Positions 18,130 through 26,997 of a stretch of DNA of 64,000 bases are shown piece after piece. The stretch comes from Multivorans sp965116445. GTDB taxonomy: Bacteria > Acidobacteriota > Thermoanaerobaculia > Multivoradales > Multivoraceae. The notes under the pieces are model-generated. The model worked only from the letters and a program-made list of their open reading frames with translations. It searched no databases and had not been told where the DNA came from. The number at the start of each line of letters is the position of its first letter. Positions within the stretch are counted from its first letter, which is position 1. The position numbers and the translations under genes were made by a program. Location of the stretch: positions 1,302,001-1,366,000 of the forward strand of contig OZ220688.1 of assembly GCA_965116445.1 (NCBI GenBank), in the 5' to 3' direction.

Positions 18130-18993
18130 CTAGTCCGACGACACTCCCAGGTGCTCGTTGAACCAGGCGACCAGCGCGCTCGAAGCGCGCTCGCCGTCCT
18201 CGCCGCGGAAACCGTGGGCGGCGCCCTCGATCACGATCAGCTCGGAGGTCACGCTCGCCTCGTCGAAGGCGGCCTTGATCCGCTCGCTGTTGCTGATCGG
18301 CACGAGCGCGTCCTGGTCGCCGTGAATCAGCAGCGTCGGTGGATCATCCTCGCTGACGAACAGGACGGGTGAGATAGCGGCAGCCTTCTCCGCGTCGAAC
18401 TCGAGCGCCGGGAAGCGCTCGTTCGGACCGGTCAGCCCCTGCAGGTCGACTGGCGGGAAGTAGGCGACGACCGCCGCGACGCGGTTGCCGGTCTGCTCGA
18501 TCGGATCGTTGCTGCCACTGTTCCCTTCGTCCGAGGCGTTGCCGAGCATCAGGGACAGGTGGCCGCCGGCGCTGCCGCCCGTGACGCCCAGTCGGTCGGC
18601 GTCGACGCCGAAATCGTCCGCGTTGAGCCGGATGTAACGGACCGCGCGGCGCACGTCCGCGACCGCCTCCGGCACCTTGAACAACGGGGCCGAGCCGTGG
18701 CGGACCATGAAGACGGCGTAGCCGTTGTCCAGGAGGTCGCCGATCGCGCCGAACCGGCGGCCCTCGCCTGACACGATGCCGTGCGGGTCGGACCAGCGGG
18801 AGAACCACCCGCCGCTGACCATGAACAGGACGCCGGCGCCGTTCTGGTCCGCGGGCACGAGTGCATCGAAGGTCAGGGCCATGCCCATCTTGTGGCCGTA
18901 GACCACGTCGGCGTGGACCTTGGCTTCCGAGCCGGCCGACAGCGGTGCGGCAAGCAGGGCGGCGGCGAGCAGGATGGCGAATACGTGCTTCAT
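18130..18993 (-). CDS. Secreted alpha/beta-hydrolase esterase
   Basis: A 287-residue exported hydrolase. The signal peptide is MKHVFAILLAAALLAAPLSA. The oxyanion region is FMVSGGWFSRW, the nucleophile serine lies in VTGGSAGGHLSLM (GxSxG), the acid is in LLIHGDQDALVP and the catalytic His is in EGAAHGFRG. The arrangement follows BD-FAE/lipase-esterase enzymes that act on small esters. Substrate unknown. It is transcribed in the same direction as the amidohydrolase gene, with a gap of about 50 bp. Confidence 0.85.
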   Translation of the reverse strand: MKHVFAILLAAALLAAPLSAGSEAKVHADVVYGHKMGMALTFDALVPADQNGAGVLFMVSGGWFSRWSDPHGIVSGEGRRFGAIGDLLDNGYAVFMVRHGSAPLFKVPEAVADVRRAVRYIRLNADDFGVDADRLGVTGGSAGGHLSLMLGNASDEGNSGSNDPIEQTGNRVAAVVAYFPPVDLQGLTGPNERFPALEFDAEKAAAISPVLFVSEDDPPTLLIHGDQDALVPISNSERIKAAFDEASVTSELIVIEGAAHGFRGEDGERASSALVAWFNEHLGVSSD

Positions 18994-19044
18994 GTTGAGT
19001 TCTCCTCTGGCTGCTGCGGTGGCTGAACTGTCATCGCCCGGCTG

Positions 19045-20721
19045 CTACGGCCGCGCTCCTCCCGCCGTCTCCTGCGGCGGCACTTCGGGCTTCATCCGTT
19101 CGGCGGCAACCATATCCGCCACGTCGGCGAGCAGCTTCTTCGCGTCGAAGACGATGCCGTCCTTGATCGTGTAGCGCACGCCGCCGACGCGCTCGGGGCG
19201 GCCCGTGTCGTCGTTGAGTCGCACGGCGCCGGTGCCGTAGAGCACCTTGAGGTTCGCGACCGGGTTCTCGCCGACCACGAGCAGATCGGCCAGCATGCCT
19301 TCGCGCACGATGCCGAACTCCATCTCGGCGCCGCTGGCCCGGGTCAACTCCTCGGCGCCGTACATCGTCGCCGAGCGGATCACCTCCAGCGGATGGAAGC
19401 CGGCCTCCTGGAGGAGTTCGAGTTCCAGGATCGTGCCGAAACCGTAGGTCTGGTAGATGAACCCGGAGTCCGAGCCGATCGTGACCCGGCCGCCGCGGTT
19501 CTTGTACTCGTTCAGGAACTGCATCCACACCCGGTAGAAGTTCTTCCAGGCCACCTCGTCCCAGGTCGTCCAGTCGTACCAGTACGAACCGTGGTCCAGG
19601 CGGCTGGGAGCGTAGAACTCGGACAGCGTGGGCAGCGTGTAGTCGGCGTGCCAGTCCGCGTTGCGGGCCCGCATCACGTCGCGGCCCGCCGAGTAGATCG
19701 TCATCGTCGGGTTGATGAAGAAGTCGAGTTCCAGGAACTCGTCGAGCAGGGCGTTCCAGCGCTCGCCGCCGGGCTCGACCATGCTCCACTGGCGGGCCAC
19801 CTGGCCGAAGCGGAACTGCTCGTCCATGTAGTTCATCTCCGCGGGCCACGGCTGGACGTCGGCGCCGTCATACATCGACTCGAACAGCCCGTAGAAGTGG
19901 GTCATCCCGACCAGGCCGAGCCGGGCGGCGTCGAGGGCGTTCATGTGCGCCACGCCCATCTGGTCGAGGTGGGCGGTCGATCCCATTCCCAGGCTTCCTG
20001 CCTCGTCGATCAATGCCGCCATGATCTTCGGGGGATAGGCGCCGAGCTTCAGTCCCTCAACGCCCTTCTCGTGCGCGTAGCGGACCCACTCCCGCGCATC
20101 GGCGGGGGTGCGGATGTCCCGGTCCTTCCACTCCTTGCCGCCGCCGGGACGCTGGTAGGAGACGATGCGCGGCGCGGTGATCTCGTTCTTCTCGCTGCGC
20201 GCCTTCTCACTCAGGTCCCATTCCAGCGGCCCGGTCGGCACGCCGCGAACGGTCGTGATGCCGTGCGCCAGCCAGAGCTTGTAGACGTACTCCGCCGTCG
20301 GAGCCTTTGGCACGCCGCCCGTGTGGACGTGAAGATCGACCAGGCCCGGCAGCACGTACGAGCCGTCGAGATCGAGTTCGACATCCGCATCCTTCGGCCG
20401 CTTGCTCTCGTCGATTTCGGTGTTGGCCATGCCGAGGCTCTTGATCTCTTCGATCCGGTTGCCTTCGATCACGATGTCGACCGGCCCCATCGGCGGCGCG
20501 CCGGTGCCGTCGATGACGGTCACGCCGCGCAGGATCAGGCGGTCGAAGGGACCTTGGCCCTCGTCGTCCGGGCGCGGCGGCGCCGGTTCGACCAGGTTCG
20601 GCTCTTCCTCTTCCGCGGCCGCGCCAGCGACACCAGGAGCTACGACCCCCGAAAGCAGAGCCACGAGAGCGACGAAGCTGACCGGAGCGCAGTTCAAGGC
20701 ATCAAGGATCCGTCTGGACAC
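19045..20721 (-). CDS. Secreted amidohydrolase family protein
   Basis: A 558-residue exported metal-dependent hydrolase. An N-terminal signal segment (FVALVALLSGVVAPGVAGAAA) precedes an acidic, proline-rich linker. The amidohydrolase fold starts at DRLILRGVTVIDGTGAPPMG; the metal motif HxH is in PGLVDLHVHTGG, with later His and Asp candidates in STAHLDQMG and TIGSDSGFIYQT. The C-terminal beta-sandwich closes with VVGENPVANLKVLYGTG. Related exported enzymes act as prolidase-like or dipeptide hydrolases. The substrate is not readable. Confidence 0.87.
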   Translation of the reverse strand: MSRRILDALNCAPVSFVALVALLSGVVAPGVAGAAAEEEEPNLVEPAPPRPDDEGQGPFDRLILRGVTVIDGTGAPPMGPVDIVIEGNRIEEIKSLGMANTEIDESKRPKDADVELDLDGSYVLPGLVDLHVHTGGVPKAPTAEYVYKLWLAHGITTVRGVPTGPLEWDLSEKARSEKNEITAPRIVSYQRPGGGKEWKDRDIRTPADAREWVRYAHEKGVEGLKLGAYPPKIMAALIDEAGSLGMGSTAHLDQMGVAHMNALDAARLGLVGMTHFYGLFESMYDGADVQPWPAEMNYMDEQFRFGQVARQWSMVEPGGERWNALLDEFLELDFFINPTMTIYSAGRDVMRARNADWHADYTLPTLSEFYAPSRLDHGSYWYDWTTWDEVAWKNFYRVWMQFLNEYKNRGGRVTIGSDSGFIYQTYGFGTILELELLQEAGFHPLEVIRSATMYGAEELTRASGAEMEFGIVREGMLADLLVVGENPVANLKVLYGTGAVRLNDDTGRPERVGGVRYTIKDGIVFDAKKLLADVADMVAAERMKPEVPPQETAGGARP

Positions 20722-20800
20722 GTTCCCCTCCTGACTGAATGACCCACTCCGAATTGGAAGACGGGGCGGCCGAAGCTATCGCGCCGCCCCGGTTCGAGAC

Positions 20801-21805
20801 TCACGACAGGGATGGACGATCACCGGAATCCACGACCGCGCTCAGATAGAGGAGCGCCTGACCGGGCTGGGGCGCCTGGACGAGGAGGCCGTGGGTGGCG
20901 GCAAGCACGTCCCGGCGGCTGATCTGCCCGGCCAGCCTGCGGCCCCGGAGCACCGGCAGCCGGCGGTACGGAGTGCTCTTGAAGATACGCGCGATGCTCA
21001 AGAGGTCCGTCTCCTCGGAGATCGTGCGCGCCTTGCGGTCCATGAAGGCCGACGCGTCCGTCGAGTCGAGTTCGAAGTCCCCGGATTCGCCGTTCTCGTC
21101 CGGCGCCGCCAGATCCTCCAGGCCAAGCTCGCTACTGCGCTCACGCAGGATCGAGCGCCGGCCCGCGAGCGCCGACGTGAGGTGGTGGGATGCCGCGAGC
21201 ACGTCCCGCCGGCTGACCTGCCCGACCAGGGTGCCGTCCTGAACCACGGGCAAACGCCGGTACGGCGTGTCCAGGAATCGCTGCGCGATCTCGAGCAGCG
21301 GCTCGGAACCGTCGATCACGCGCCCGAAGTCCGTGTTCATGAAGGCGTCGACGGGCGCCGCGGGCAACTGGTCGTAGGCCAGCCCCAGCAGGACATCCAT
21401 CGAGAACTTCTCCGAGAAGACCCCCAGCAGCCGACCGTCGCGGTCCACGACCGGCGCACCCGAGATTCTGTTCTTGAGCAACAGACCGATCGCATCAAGA
21501 GCCGACATGCCCGCCTGCAGGGTGACCAGGCGCCTGGCCATGAAGTCACTCGCCCGGGTCGGTCGGCTCCGCGCCAGCCCCTGTTCGTCCGCGGCACGGG
21601 CGGTCACTGTGAGCACCGTCAGGCAGCTCTTCTCCGACAGCATGCCGAGGTAGCGATGCCGGTCGCCGATCACCGGCGCACCTGTGATGCGATGCCGCAG
21701 GAGCGCCGCGATGCCGTCGTAGACGTGGGTGCGCGGATGCACGGTGACCAGCTTGGTCACCATGATGTCCCGGGCCAGCTTTGGCCTGTCGATCACCCTG
21801 TCCAT
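20801..21805 (-). CDS. Protein of four CBS domains
   Basis: A 334-residue cytosolic protein built almost entirely from CBS domains. Each unit shows the pattern 'DIM/MNTD...V..RLPV...G.L.G..SRRDVL' (for example RHRITGAPVIGDR, KNRISGAPVVDRDG, YRRLPVVQDGTLVGQVSRRDVL, YRRLPVLRGRRLAGQISRRDVL). CBS pairs bind adenosine nucleotides and usually regulate a partner, but no enzyme domain is fused here. ATG 21805 is the best start; the upstream extension has no family similarity. It diverges from the lipoprotein gene at 21924. Confidence 0.85.
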   Translation of the reverse strand: MDRVIDRPKLARDIMVTKLVTVHPRTHVYDGIAALLRHRITGAPVIGDRHRYLGMLSEKSCLTVLTVTARAADEQGLARSRPTRASDFMARRLVTLQAGMSALDAIGLLLKNRISGAPVVDRDGRLLGVFSEKFSMDVLLGLAYDQLPAAPVDAFMNTDFGRVIDGSEPLLEIAQRFLDTPYRRLPVVQDGTLVGQVSRRDVLAASHHLTSALAGRRSILRERSSELGLEDLAAPDENGESGDFELDSTDASAFMDRKARTISEETDLLSIARIFKSTPYRRLPVLRGRRLAGQISRRDVLAATHGLLVQAPQPGQALLYLSAVVDSGDRPSLS

Positions 21806-21923
21806 CGTGAGCCATCCATCGTAGCAGCGGCGCTCCCTCCCGGGCACCCCTCCGGGGGCCGCGGACTGGTAGGCTCGGCCGTTCCCGCTCATCCCAGTTC
21901 ACCAGCAAGTCGAGGGAGAACCC

Positions 21924-23240
21924 ATGACTCGTGCCGCCACGTTTCCCCGCCTGTTGACCGCGCTGCTCGCGGTCGCCCTCCTCACCCTCGGTCTCGTCGC
22001 CTGCGAGCAGACCCGCGCGGACGTCCCGGTTCAGGGTCCCCGCGACCTGGCGCGCGTGGCGCCGGAAGCCGTCGGCATGTCGAGCGACCGGCTCGAACGC
22101 CTGGACAGCGCGATGCAGGGCCTCGTCGACGACGGTCTCCTGGCCGGGATCACCACGATGATCTCCCGCCAGGGCAAGATCGCCCACTTCGGCACGTTCG
22201 GACACCAGAACATCGAAGACGGCGTCGAGATGAGTGAGGACACGATCTTCCGCATCTACTCGATGACCAAGCCGATCACCGGCGTCGCCCTGATGATCCT
22301 CTACGAAGAGGGCAAGTTCCGCCTCTCCGACCCGGTCCACCGGTACATCCCCGAGTTCGAGGGACTCGTGGTCGCCAAGGAGGACGGGCCGAACGGCCAG
22401 CCGATCACCGAGCCGGCCGACCACCCGATGACGATCCGCGAGCTGATGGCCCACACCGCCGGCCTCAGCTACGGCATCTTCTCGCAGTCCCAGGTCGACG
22501 CTCTCTACAACGAAGCGAATGTCCTCGACAACAACTCGACCCTCAAGGACATGATTGACAAGCTGTCGAAGATCCCCCTGCGCCAGCAGCCCGGATCGAT
22601 GTGGCACTACAGCGTCGCCGTCGACGTCCAGGGCTACCTCGTCGAGGTCCTCTCCGGCCAACGCTTCGACGAATTCCTGAACGAGCGCATCTTCGGCCCC
22701 CTGGGCATGAACGACACGGCCTTCCACGTCGCCGCAGACAAGGCGGACCGCTTCTCCCAGGTCTACACCCACGATGCCGACGGCAACCTGATGGCCCAGG
22801 AGGGCTTCGGCGGCCGCCGTGACTACCTCGACCCGCCCGCCTTCCTCTCCGGCGGCGGCGGCCTGGTCTCGACCACGATGGACTACATGCGCTTCAGCCA
22901 GATGCTGCTCAACGGCGGCGAGCTGGACGGCGTCCGCATCCTCGCCCCCTCGACCGTCAAGCTGATGCACCTGAACCACCTGCCCCGCGAACTCAAGGAG
23001 ATGTCCCCGGGCACCGGCTTCGGCCTCGACTTCGCCGTCGTCCTCGACCCCGTCGCCGCTGACGGCATTTCGAAGGGCGAGTACTACTGGGGCGGCGCCG
23101 CCGGCACCTGGTTCTGGATCGACCCCAAGGAAGACCTCGTCTTCGTCGGCATGATCCAGCACTTCGGACCGCGGAGGCCGGACGTCCGGTCGCTGAGCCG
23201 GCGCCTCACCTACCAGGCGATCCTCGAACCGAGCTCGTAG
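21924..23240 (+). CDS. Beta-lactamase class C/esterase-like lipoprotein
   Basis: A 438-residue serine hydrolase of the class C beta-lactamase/penicillin-binding fold. The N-terminus has a lipoprotein signal ending LGLVAC, so the mature protein is probably membrane-anchored outside the cytoplasm. The catalytic S-x-x-K is in RIYSMTKPITGVA, the Tyr motif is near MWHYSVAVDVQGYL, and GGAAGTWFW stands at the usual third-motif position. Many such proteins are esterases or D-aminopeptidases, and resistance should not be assumed. Confidence 0.88.
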   Translation: MTRAATFPRLLTALLAVALLTLGLVACEQTRADVPVQGPRDLARVAPEAVGMSSDRLERLDSAMQGLVDDGLLAGITTMISRQGKIAHFGTFGHQNIEDGVEMSEDTIFRIYSMTKPITGVALMILYEEGKFRLSDPVHRYIPEFEGLVVAKEDGPNGQPITEPADHPMTIRELMAHTAGLSYGIFSQSQVDALYNEANVLDNNSTLKDMIDKLSKIPLRQQPGSMWHYSVAVDVQGYLVEVLSGQRFDEFLNERIFGPLGMNDTAFHVAADKADRFSQVYTHDADGNLMAQEGFGGRRDYLDPPAFLSGGGGLVSTTMDYMRFSQMLLNGGELDGVRILAPSTVKLMHLNHLPRELKEMSPGTGFGLDFAVVLDPVAADGISKGEYYWGGAAGTWFWIDPKEDLVFVGMIQHFGPRRPDVRSLSRRLTYQAILEPSS

Positions 23241-23346
23241 CTGAGCAGTACCCACGCTGAGTAGTACCCAACGGGCGTTGCCGGCGCGGCGTTGCCGGCA
23301 CCCGCCGGCCCGGGTCTGGGCTCAGGGGTCCACCCCGTCTGATGAC

Positions 23347-23676
23347 TCAGACTCCCAGGACGACACGGAGGCCGAGCCCGAACGGTTCAGCGGCGTAGAC
23401 GATGCTGACGATGTCGACCGCGAACGGAATGATGCTCAGGAGGCCAGCACCGTTCGCGTAGCACAGGACAACCCAGGTCCCGCGGAATCCTCGTGGCCTC
23501 GGTGTGCGGGTGACGACCAGGAGAAGGTGCACGAGGCCACCGAACAGCAGCATGACGAACAGGGTCAACGCAAAGAGAACCGGCAGGAAGAGCAGGAGAG
23601 CCTGGATGATGATGAGGGCAGCCAGCGGGGGGCCGACCGGTAGTTCCCCCCAGTTGGCGAGCTGAGACGGATCCAT
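23347..23676 (-). pseudogene. Yip1-family membrane protein, C-terminal part after an in-frame stop
   Basis: A 109-residue open frame with three hydrophobic spans (LAALIIIQALLLFLPVLFALTLFVMLLFGGLVHLLLVV, WVVLCYANGAGLLSIIPF, VDIVSIVYA). The pattern, including YANGAGLLSIIPF, fits the second half of a Yip1-family protein. It is in the same reading frame as the gene ending at 23692 and is separated from it by one TAA and five codons. This is either one gene broken by a nonsense mutation or two separately started halves; no clear ribosome-binding site precedes the ATG. Confidence 0.55.
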
Positions 23677-23691
23677 CGAGAACTCCGTCCG

Positions 23692-23976
23692 TTACAGGAC
23701 TTCGGCCGCGGGCTCCGGAAGCGTGAAGGTGAGGATCGTGAGGACCACGCCGTTGACCAGGAGGCCGATCGTGGTGACGAGGCCCACGAACAGGAGCGGG
23801 CCCCAGATGCCGGCATCGGTACGGGTTCCTTCGAAGAACCTCCGGGGAGACGTCGCCAGGAGAGCCAGAGAAGCGAAGAAGGCGGACACCCTGCCGCGGT
23901 CCTTCCGCTCTTCCCACGGATTGCCGGCCTCCGTACCGGCTTTACCCGTACTGGCGTTGTGGTCGCCGGAGGTCAT
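23692..23976 (-). pseudogene. Yip1-family membrane protein, N-terminal part before an in-frame stop
   Basis: A 94-residue open frame. A polar N-terminus precedes the Yip1-like start 'FFASLALLATSPRRFFEGTRTDAGIWGPLLFVG' and one or two hydrophobic spans (LLFVGLVTTIGLLVNGVVLTILTF). It ends PEPAAEVL followed by TAA. Family members of about 200 residues have five spans; this part supplies two and the downstream frame three. Together (94 + 5 + 109 codons) they match a single family member, which supports an ancestral single gene. Confidence 0.55.
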
Positions 23977-24021
23977 GAGGAGCAGCCTACTGGAGCGATT
24001 TCCTCGCTCGGCCCAAAGCCG

Positions 24022-25593
24022 CTATCCGGTCGGCAGCGTCGTCGGCGTCTCGTTCTCGGCCGGCGTGCCGGTGATCTCACCGAATCCCAGGTCCATTAGC
24101 AGGGAGCCGTCCTCCTGGACCGTTCCCTCGATCTTCCTGGACTGCCCGGGGACTTCGGCCGTGGCCGTGACACGGTTGCCGTTCCATACGATGTCGACGA
24201 CCGGCGCCGGCAAGGCAAGAGTGCCGAGCTGGACGTACCAACCCCCCGAGCTGCCGTCGCGTGGAAGCAGCATGGCGGTGGGCTCGGTCCCCCTCCCCGG
24301 CATCGGGACGATGTCGAAACGCCACGCTTGTCCCGGATGGGACCTGGCCAGTTCGGCCAGCTTGGCGATCACCGCGCTGGTCGGCTTCGGACTGAGGCCT
24401 TCGGCAGCCACGTAGTCGACGAAGCCGATCAGCATCTCGTCGGTCGATTCGTTGCCCCAGGTGACATCGACGGTCGGGTCGGGGTTGTACGGGTTGTCCG
24501 CCGAGTTGTCCCAGTGGGCCGTGACCTCGATCCTGGTGCCGGCCGGCAGCTCGACCGGTTCCTCAAACTCGTAGGACGTCTGCCAGTTGAAGTCGTAGCG
24601 ACTGACGCTGAGCAGTTCCCGCTCCTCGCCGTCAGGGAGGTGTGCGGTGTACTTCATGTCCTTGCCGCGATAGTGCATGTGCGGGGCCAGGGAGCGCACG
24701 ACAACATCCTGGGAGAAGACGTGGCTTGCTTGCGCCTCGTAGTTGGGGTCGCCGGCCGGGATCCTGAAAGCGGCGTTCATCACCCAGAGATTGATCAGTT
24801 CCTTCTCGACCTCTTCGGGTTCGGCGAACCAGACGCCGATCCGGGTCTTGTCCGTCGAGGCCGTGCCGTTCGGGTGGTAGTGGAAATCGCCGAGCAGTCC
24901 GCGTCCCTTGGGCAGAAAGCGAGCCGTGCCGGCCGGGAGTTCGGTCGCTCCGACGCCAGCCGCCCAGGCATCGATCCAGGCGTCCTGGACCTCCGTGCTG
25001 GCCTCCGATGCCCGCCACAGGATGAAGTGGTGGAGCACCTCACGGTCGCCGGGCTGGACTTCGACGGCGCGAATCCAGCGGTCTTCCTCGAAGCCGGGCG
25101 CGATCGGAATCATGGCGAACAGGTCCGGGCCGTCGGCGGCGACTTCGAGGGGTTCGAACTCATAGATCCAGTCCGGTTCGCCGAATGCCCACTCGGCTTG
25201 CTCGGCGGGGCGTTCGTAGACCGGCTCATCACCGTTGCCCCGCGGCGCGCCCGAAGCGACCCAACGGGTGATCGCCTCGATCTCGTTGTCGCTCAGGCTG
25301 ATGTCGTTCGCCCAGGGACCGTAGCCGCGATCGGCATCCCAGGGAGGCATGTCGCGGTTCTCGACGGCACGGGCAATCGAACGCGCCCAGGGCCGCACCT
25401 CGCTGTAGGTGCGGAGCGACATCGGCGCGAGCTCCTCGGGCCGGTGGCAAGAGGCGCAGTTCTCATGGAGGATCGGCGCGATGTCGTCGACGAAGGTCGG
25501 CTGGTCGAGGTTCAGGGCGAAGCCCGACGCCGGCAGGAGGAGCAATCCGAGAGCGCTGGTCGTTGCCGCGAGTGCGTCCGATGTGTTGTGCAT
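24022..25593 (-). CDS. Exported c-type cytochrome/copper type II monooxygenase-like protein
   Basis: A 523-residue protein with an N-terminal signal peptide (LGLLLLPASGFA). A cytochrome c motif CASCH follows (residues ~50-55, DIAPILHENCASCHRPEEL) and matches the DIAPI-type domain that also has a distal Met (LAPMSL). Residues ~140-480 resemble the two-domain copper, ascorbate-dependent monooxygenase fold, with paired His motifs in LHHFILW, DFHYHPNG and LAPHMHYRGKDMKY. The combination suggests a periplasmic copper oxidoreductase with a built-in electron donor. The substrate is unknown. Confidence 0.8.
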   Translation of the reverse strand: MHNTSDALAATTSALGLLLLPASGFALNLDQPTFVDDIAPILHENCASCHRPEELAPMSLRTYSEVRPWARSIARAVENRDMPPWDADRGYGPWANDISLSDNEIEAITRWVASGAPRGNGDEPVYERPAEQAEWAFGEPDWIYEFEPLEVAADGPDLFAMIPIAPGFEEDRWIRAVEVQPGDREVLHHFILWRASEASTEVQDAWIDAWAAGVGATELPAGTARFLPKGRGLLGDFHYHPNGTASTDKTRIGVWFAEPEEVEKELINLWVMNAAFRIPAGDPNYEAQASHVFSQDVVVRSLAPHMHYRGKDMKYTAHLPDGEERELLSVSRYDFNWQTSYEFEEPVELPAGTRIEVTAHWDNSADNPYNPDPTVDVTWGNESTDEMLIGFVDYVAAEGLSPKPTSAVIAKLAELARSHPGQAWRFDIVPMPGRGTEPTAMLLPRDGSSGGWYVQLGTLALPAPVVDIVWNGNRVTATAEVPGQSRKIEGTVQEDGSLLMDLGFGEITGTPAENETPTTLPTG

Positions 25594-25739
25594 GGTAACC
25601 GGCTATACGGCGCTTCGCCCCTTGAGTTGCACTCTTGGCCCCTTAGCCCGAGTGCTATGCGCACCGCCCCATGTTTCCCCAAGACGGGCGGGAGCGTACC
25701 GCGCCCGCCCGGACAACCGCAGGCGTCCCAAGTCCGTAG

Positions 25740-26987
25740 CTAGCGCTTCGCCTTCTTGCCAAACATGATCCCCGCGACGCGGCGGATCTGGATCTCCTCG
25801 GAGCCTTCGGTGATCCGGTACCGCCGATGGTGGCGGTAGATGTGCTCGAAGGGCATGTGGCGGGTGTAGCCGATGCCGCCGTGGGTCTGGATCGCCCGGT
25901 CGGCGGCGTTGCAGACGAGGCGGTTCGCGCGGTAGTTGCACATGGAGACCTTGTCGGTGACCTCCATGTGGTGCTGCTGGTCGAGCTCCCAGGCCGTCTT
26001 GTAGACGAGGTTGCGGACCATCTCGCACTCCGTGTGGAGTTCGGCGAGGGGGAACTGGATCGCCTGGTTTAGCCAGAGCGGCTTGCCGAAGACCGTCCGC
26101 TCGCGGGCGTACTTCACGCTTTCGTTGATGCAGAACTGGGCGGCGCCGACACCGGAGGCGGCCTGGCGAATGCGGTTCTCGTGGACGAAGGTCTGGGCCA
26201 GGGCGAGGCCGCGGCCCTCTTCGCCGAGGATCGCTTCGTTCGGGACCCGCACGTCGGTCAACGACACCTCCGCGTGATCCGTCGGCATGTTGAAGGTCCA
26301 CCACATGAAGGGGATCTCGAAACCGGGTGAGTTCGTCGGCACGATGAAGCAGGTCACGCCGTCCGCCTTCCCCGGATCGCCCGAGGTGCGGGCGAAGATC
26401 AGGTCGTGGGTCGCCGCGTGGAGGCCAGAGTTGAACCGCTTGGCGCCGTTGATCACCCAGTCGTCGCCATCTCGGACACCGGAGGTCTCGAGCCAGGTCG
26501 CGTCGGAGCCGTGATTCGGTTCGGTCAGGCCGAAGCCCATCCGCACCGCGCCGGTCATCATGCCCTCCATGAACTGCTCCTTCTGGGAGGGCGTCCCGAA
26601 GCGGTGCATCATGATCACAGTAGGAAAGTTGCCGACGATCGAGGACTCGTTCTGCAGGTCGTTGTGCAGGCCGAGGCCCTTGGCCGCCAGGTGTTCGCGG
26701 ATCACCGCCATCGCCAGATTCGAGCCGTCCTGGCCGCCGAGCTCCTTCGGCAGGCCGAAGCGCAAATGGCCGGCCGCGTCGGCGCGGCGCTTCATCTCCC
26801 GCAGCAGAGCCTCCCACTCGGGGCGCGGCGTGCCGTCGTTCTCGAAGTCGGTCCGCGCCCACTCGCGGCGCTGGTCGAAGAACCGGATGTTGTCGTCCTG
26901 CCGCTCCAGCGGTTTGATCTCGCGCTCGATGAAGTCGTCGAGCTCGGCCAGCTTGTCGCGGATGTCCCTGGGGATCTCGAAGTCCAT
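25740..26987 (-). CDS. Acyl-CoA dehydrogenase
   Basis: A 415-residue FAD-dependent dehydrogenase. Family features are FGLTEPNHGSDATWLET (flavin loop), WVINGAKRFNSG, PTDHAEVSLTDVRVPNEAILGEEGRG, the helical domain VHENRIRQAASGVG, and the C-terminal THGGIGYTRHMPFEHIYRHHRRYRITEGSEEIQIRRVAG. The ATG at 26987 has GGGAGAA upstream. It follows the alpha/beta-hydrolase gene by 10 bp, so the two are probably one operon. A start further upstream would overlap that hydrolase and can be excluded. Confidence 0.92.
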   Translation of the reverse strand: MDFEIPRDIRDKLAELDDFIEREIKPLERQDDNIRFFDQRREWARTDFENDGTPRPEWEALLREMKRRADAAGHLRFGLPKELGGQDGSNLAMAVIREHLAAKGLGLHNDLQNESSIVGNFPTVIMMHRFGTPSQKEQFMEGMMTGAVRMGFGLTEPNHGSDATWLETSGVRDGDDWVINGAKRFNSGLHAATHDLIFARTSGDPGKADGVTCFIVPTNSPGFEIPFMWWTFNMPTDHAEVSLTDVRVPNEAILGEEGRGLALAQTFVHENRIRQAASGVGAAQFCINESVKYARERTVFGKPLWLNQAIQFPLAELHTECEMVRNLVYKTAWELDQQHHMEVTDKVSMCNYRANRLVCNAADRAIQTHGGIGYTRHMPFEHIYRHHRRYRITEGSEEIQIRRVAGIMFGKKAKR

Positions 26988-26997
26988 GTTTCTCCCG

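Noticed and set aside
21924..23240. Antibiotic-resistance beta-lactamase
   Set aside because: Only the fold and generic serine-hydrolase motifs are present; most members of this broad family are esterases or peptidases.
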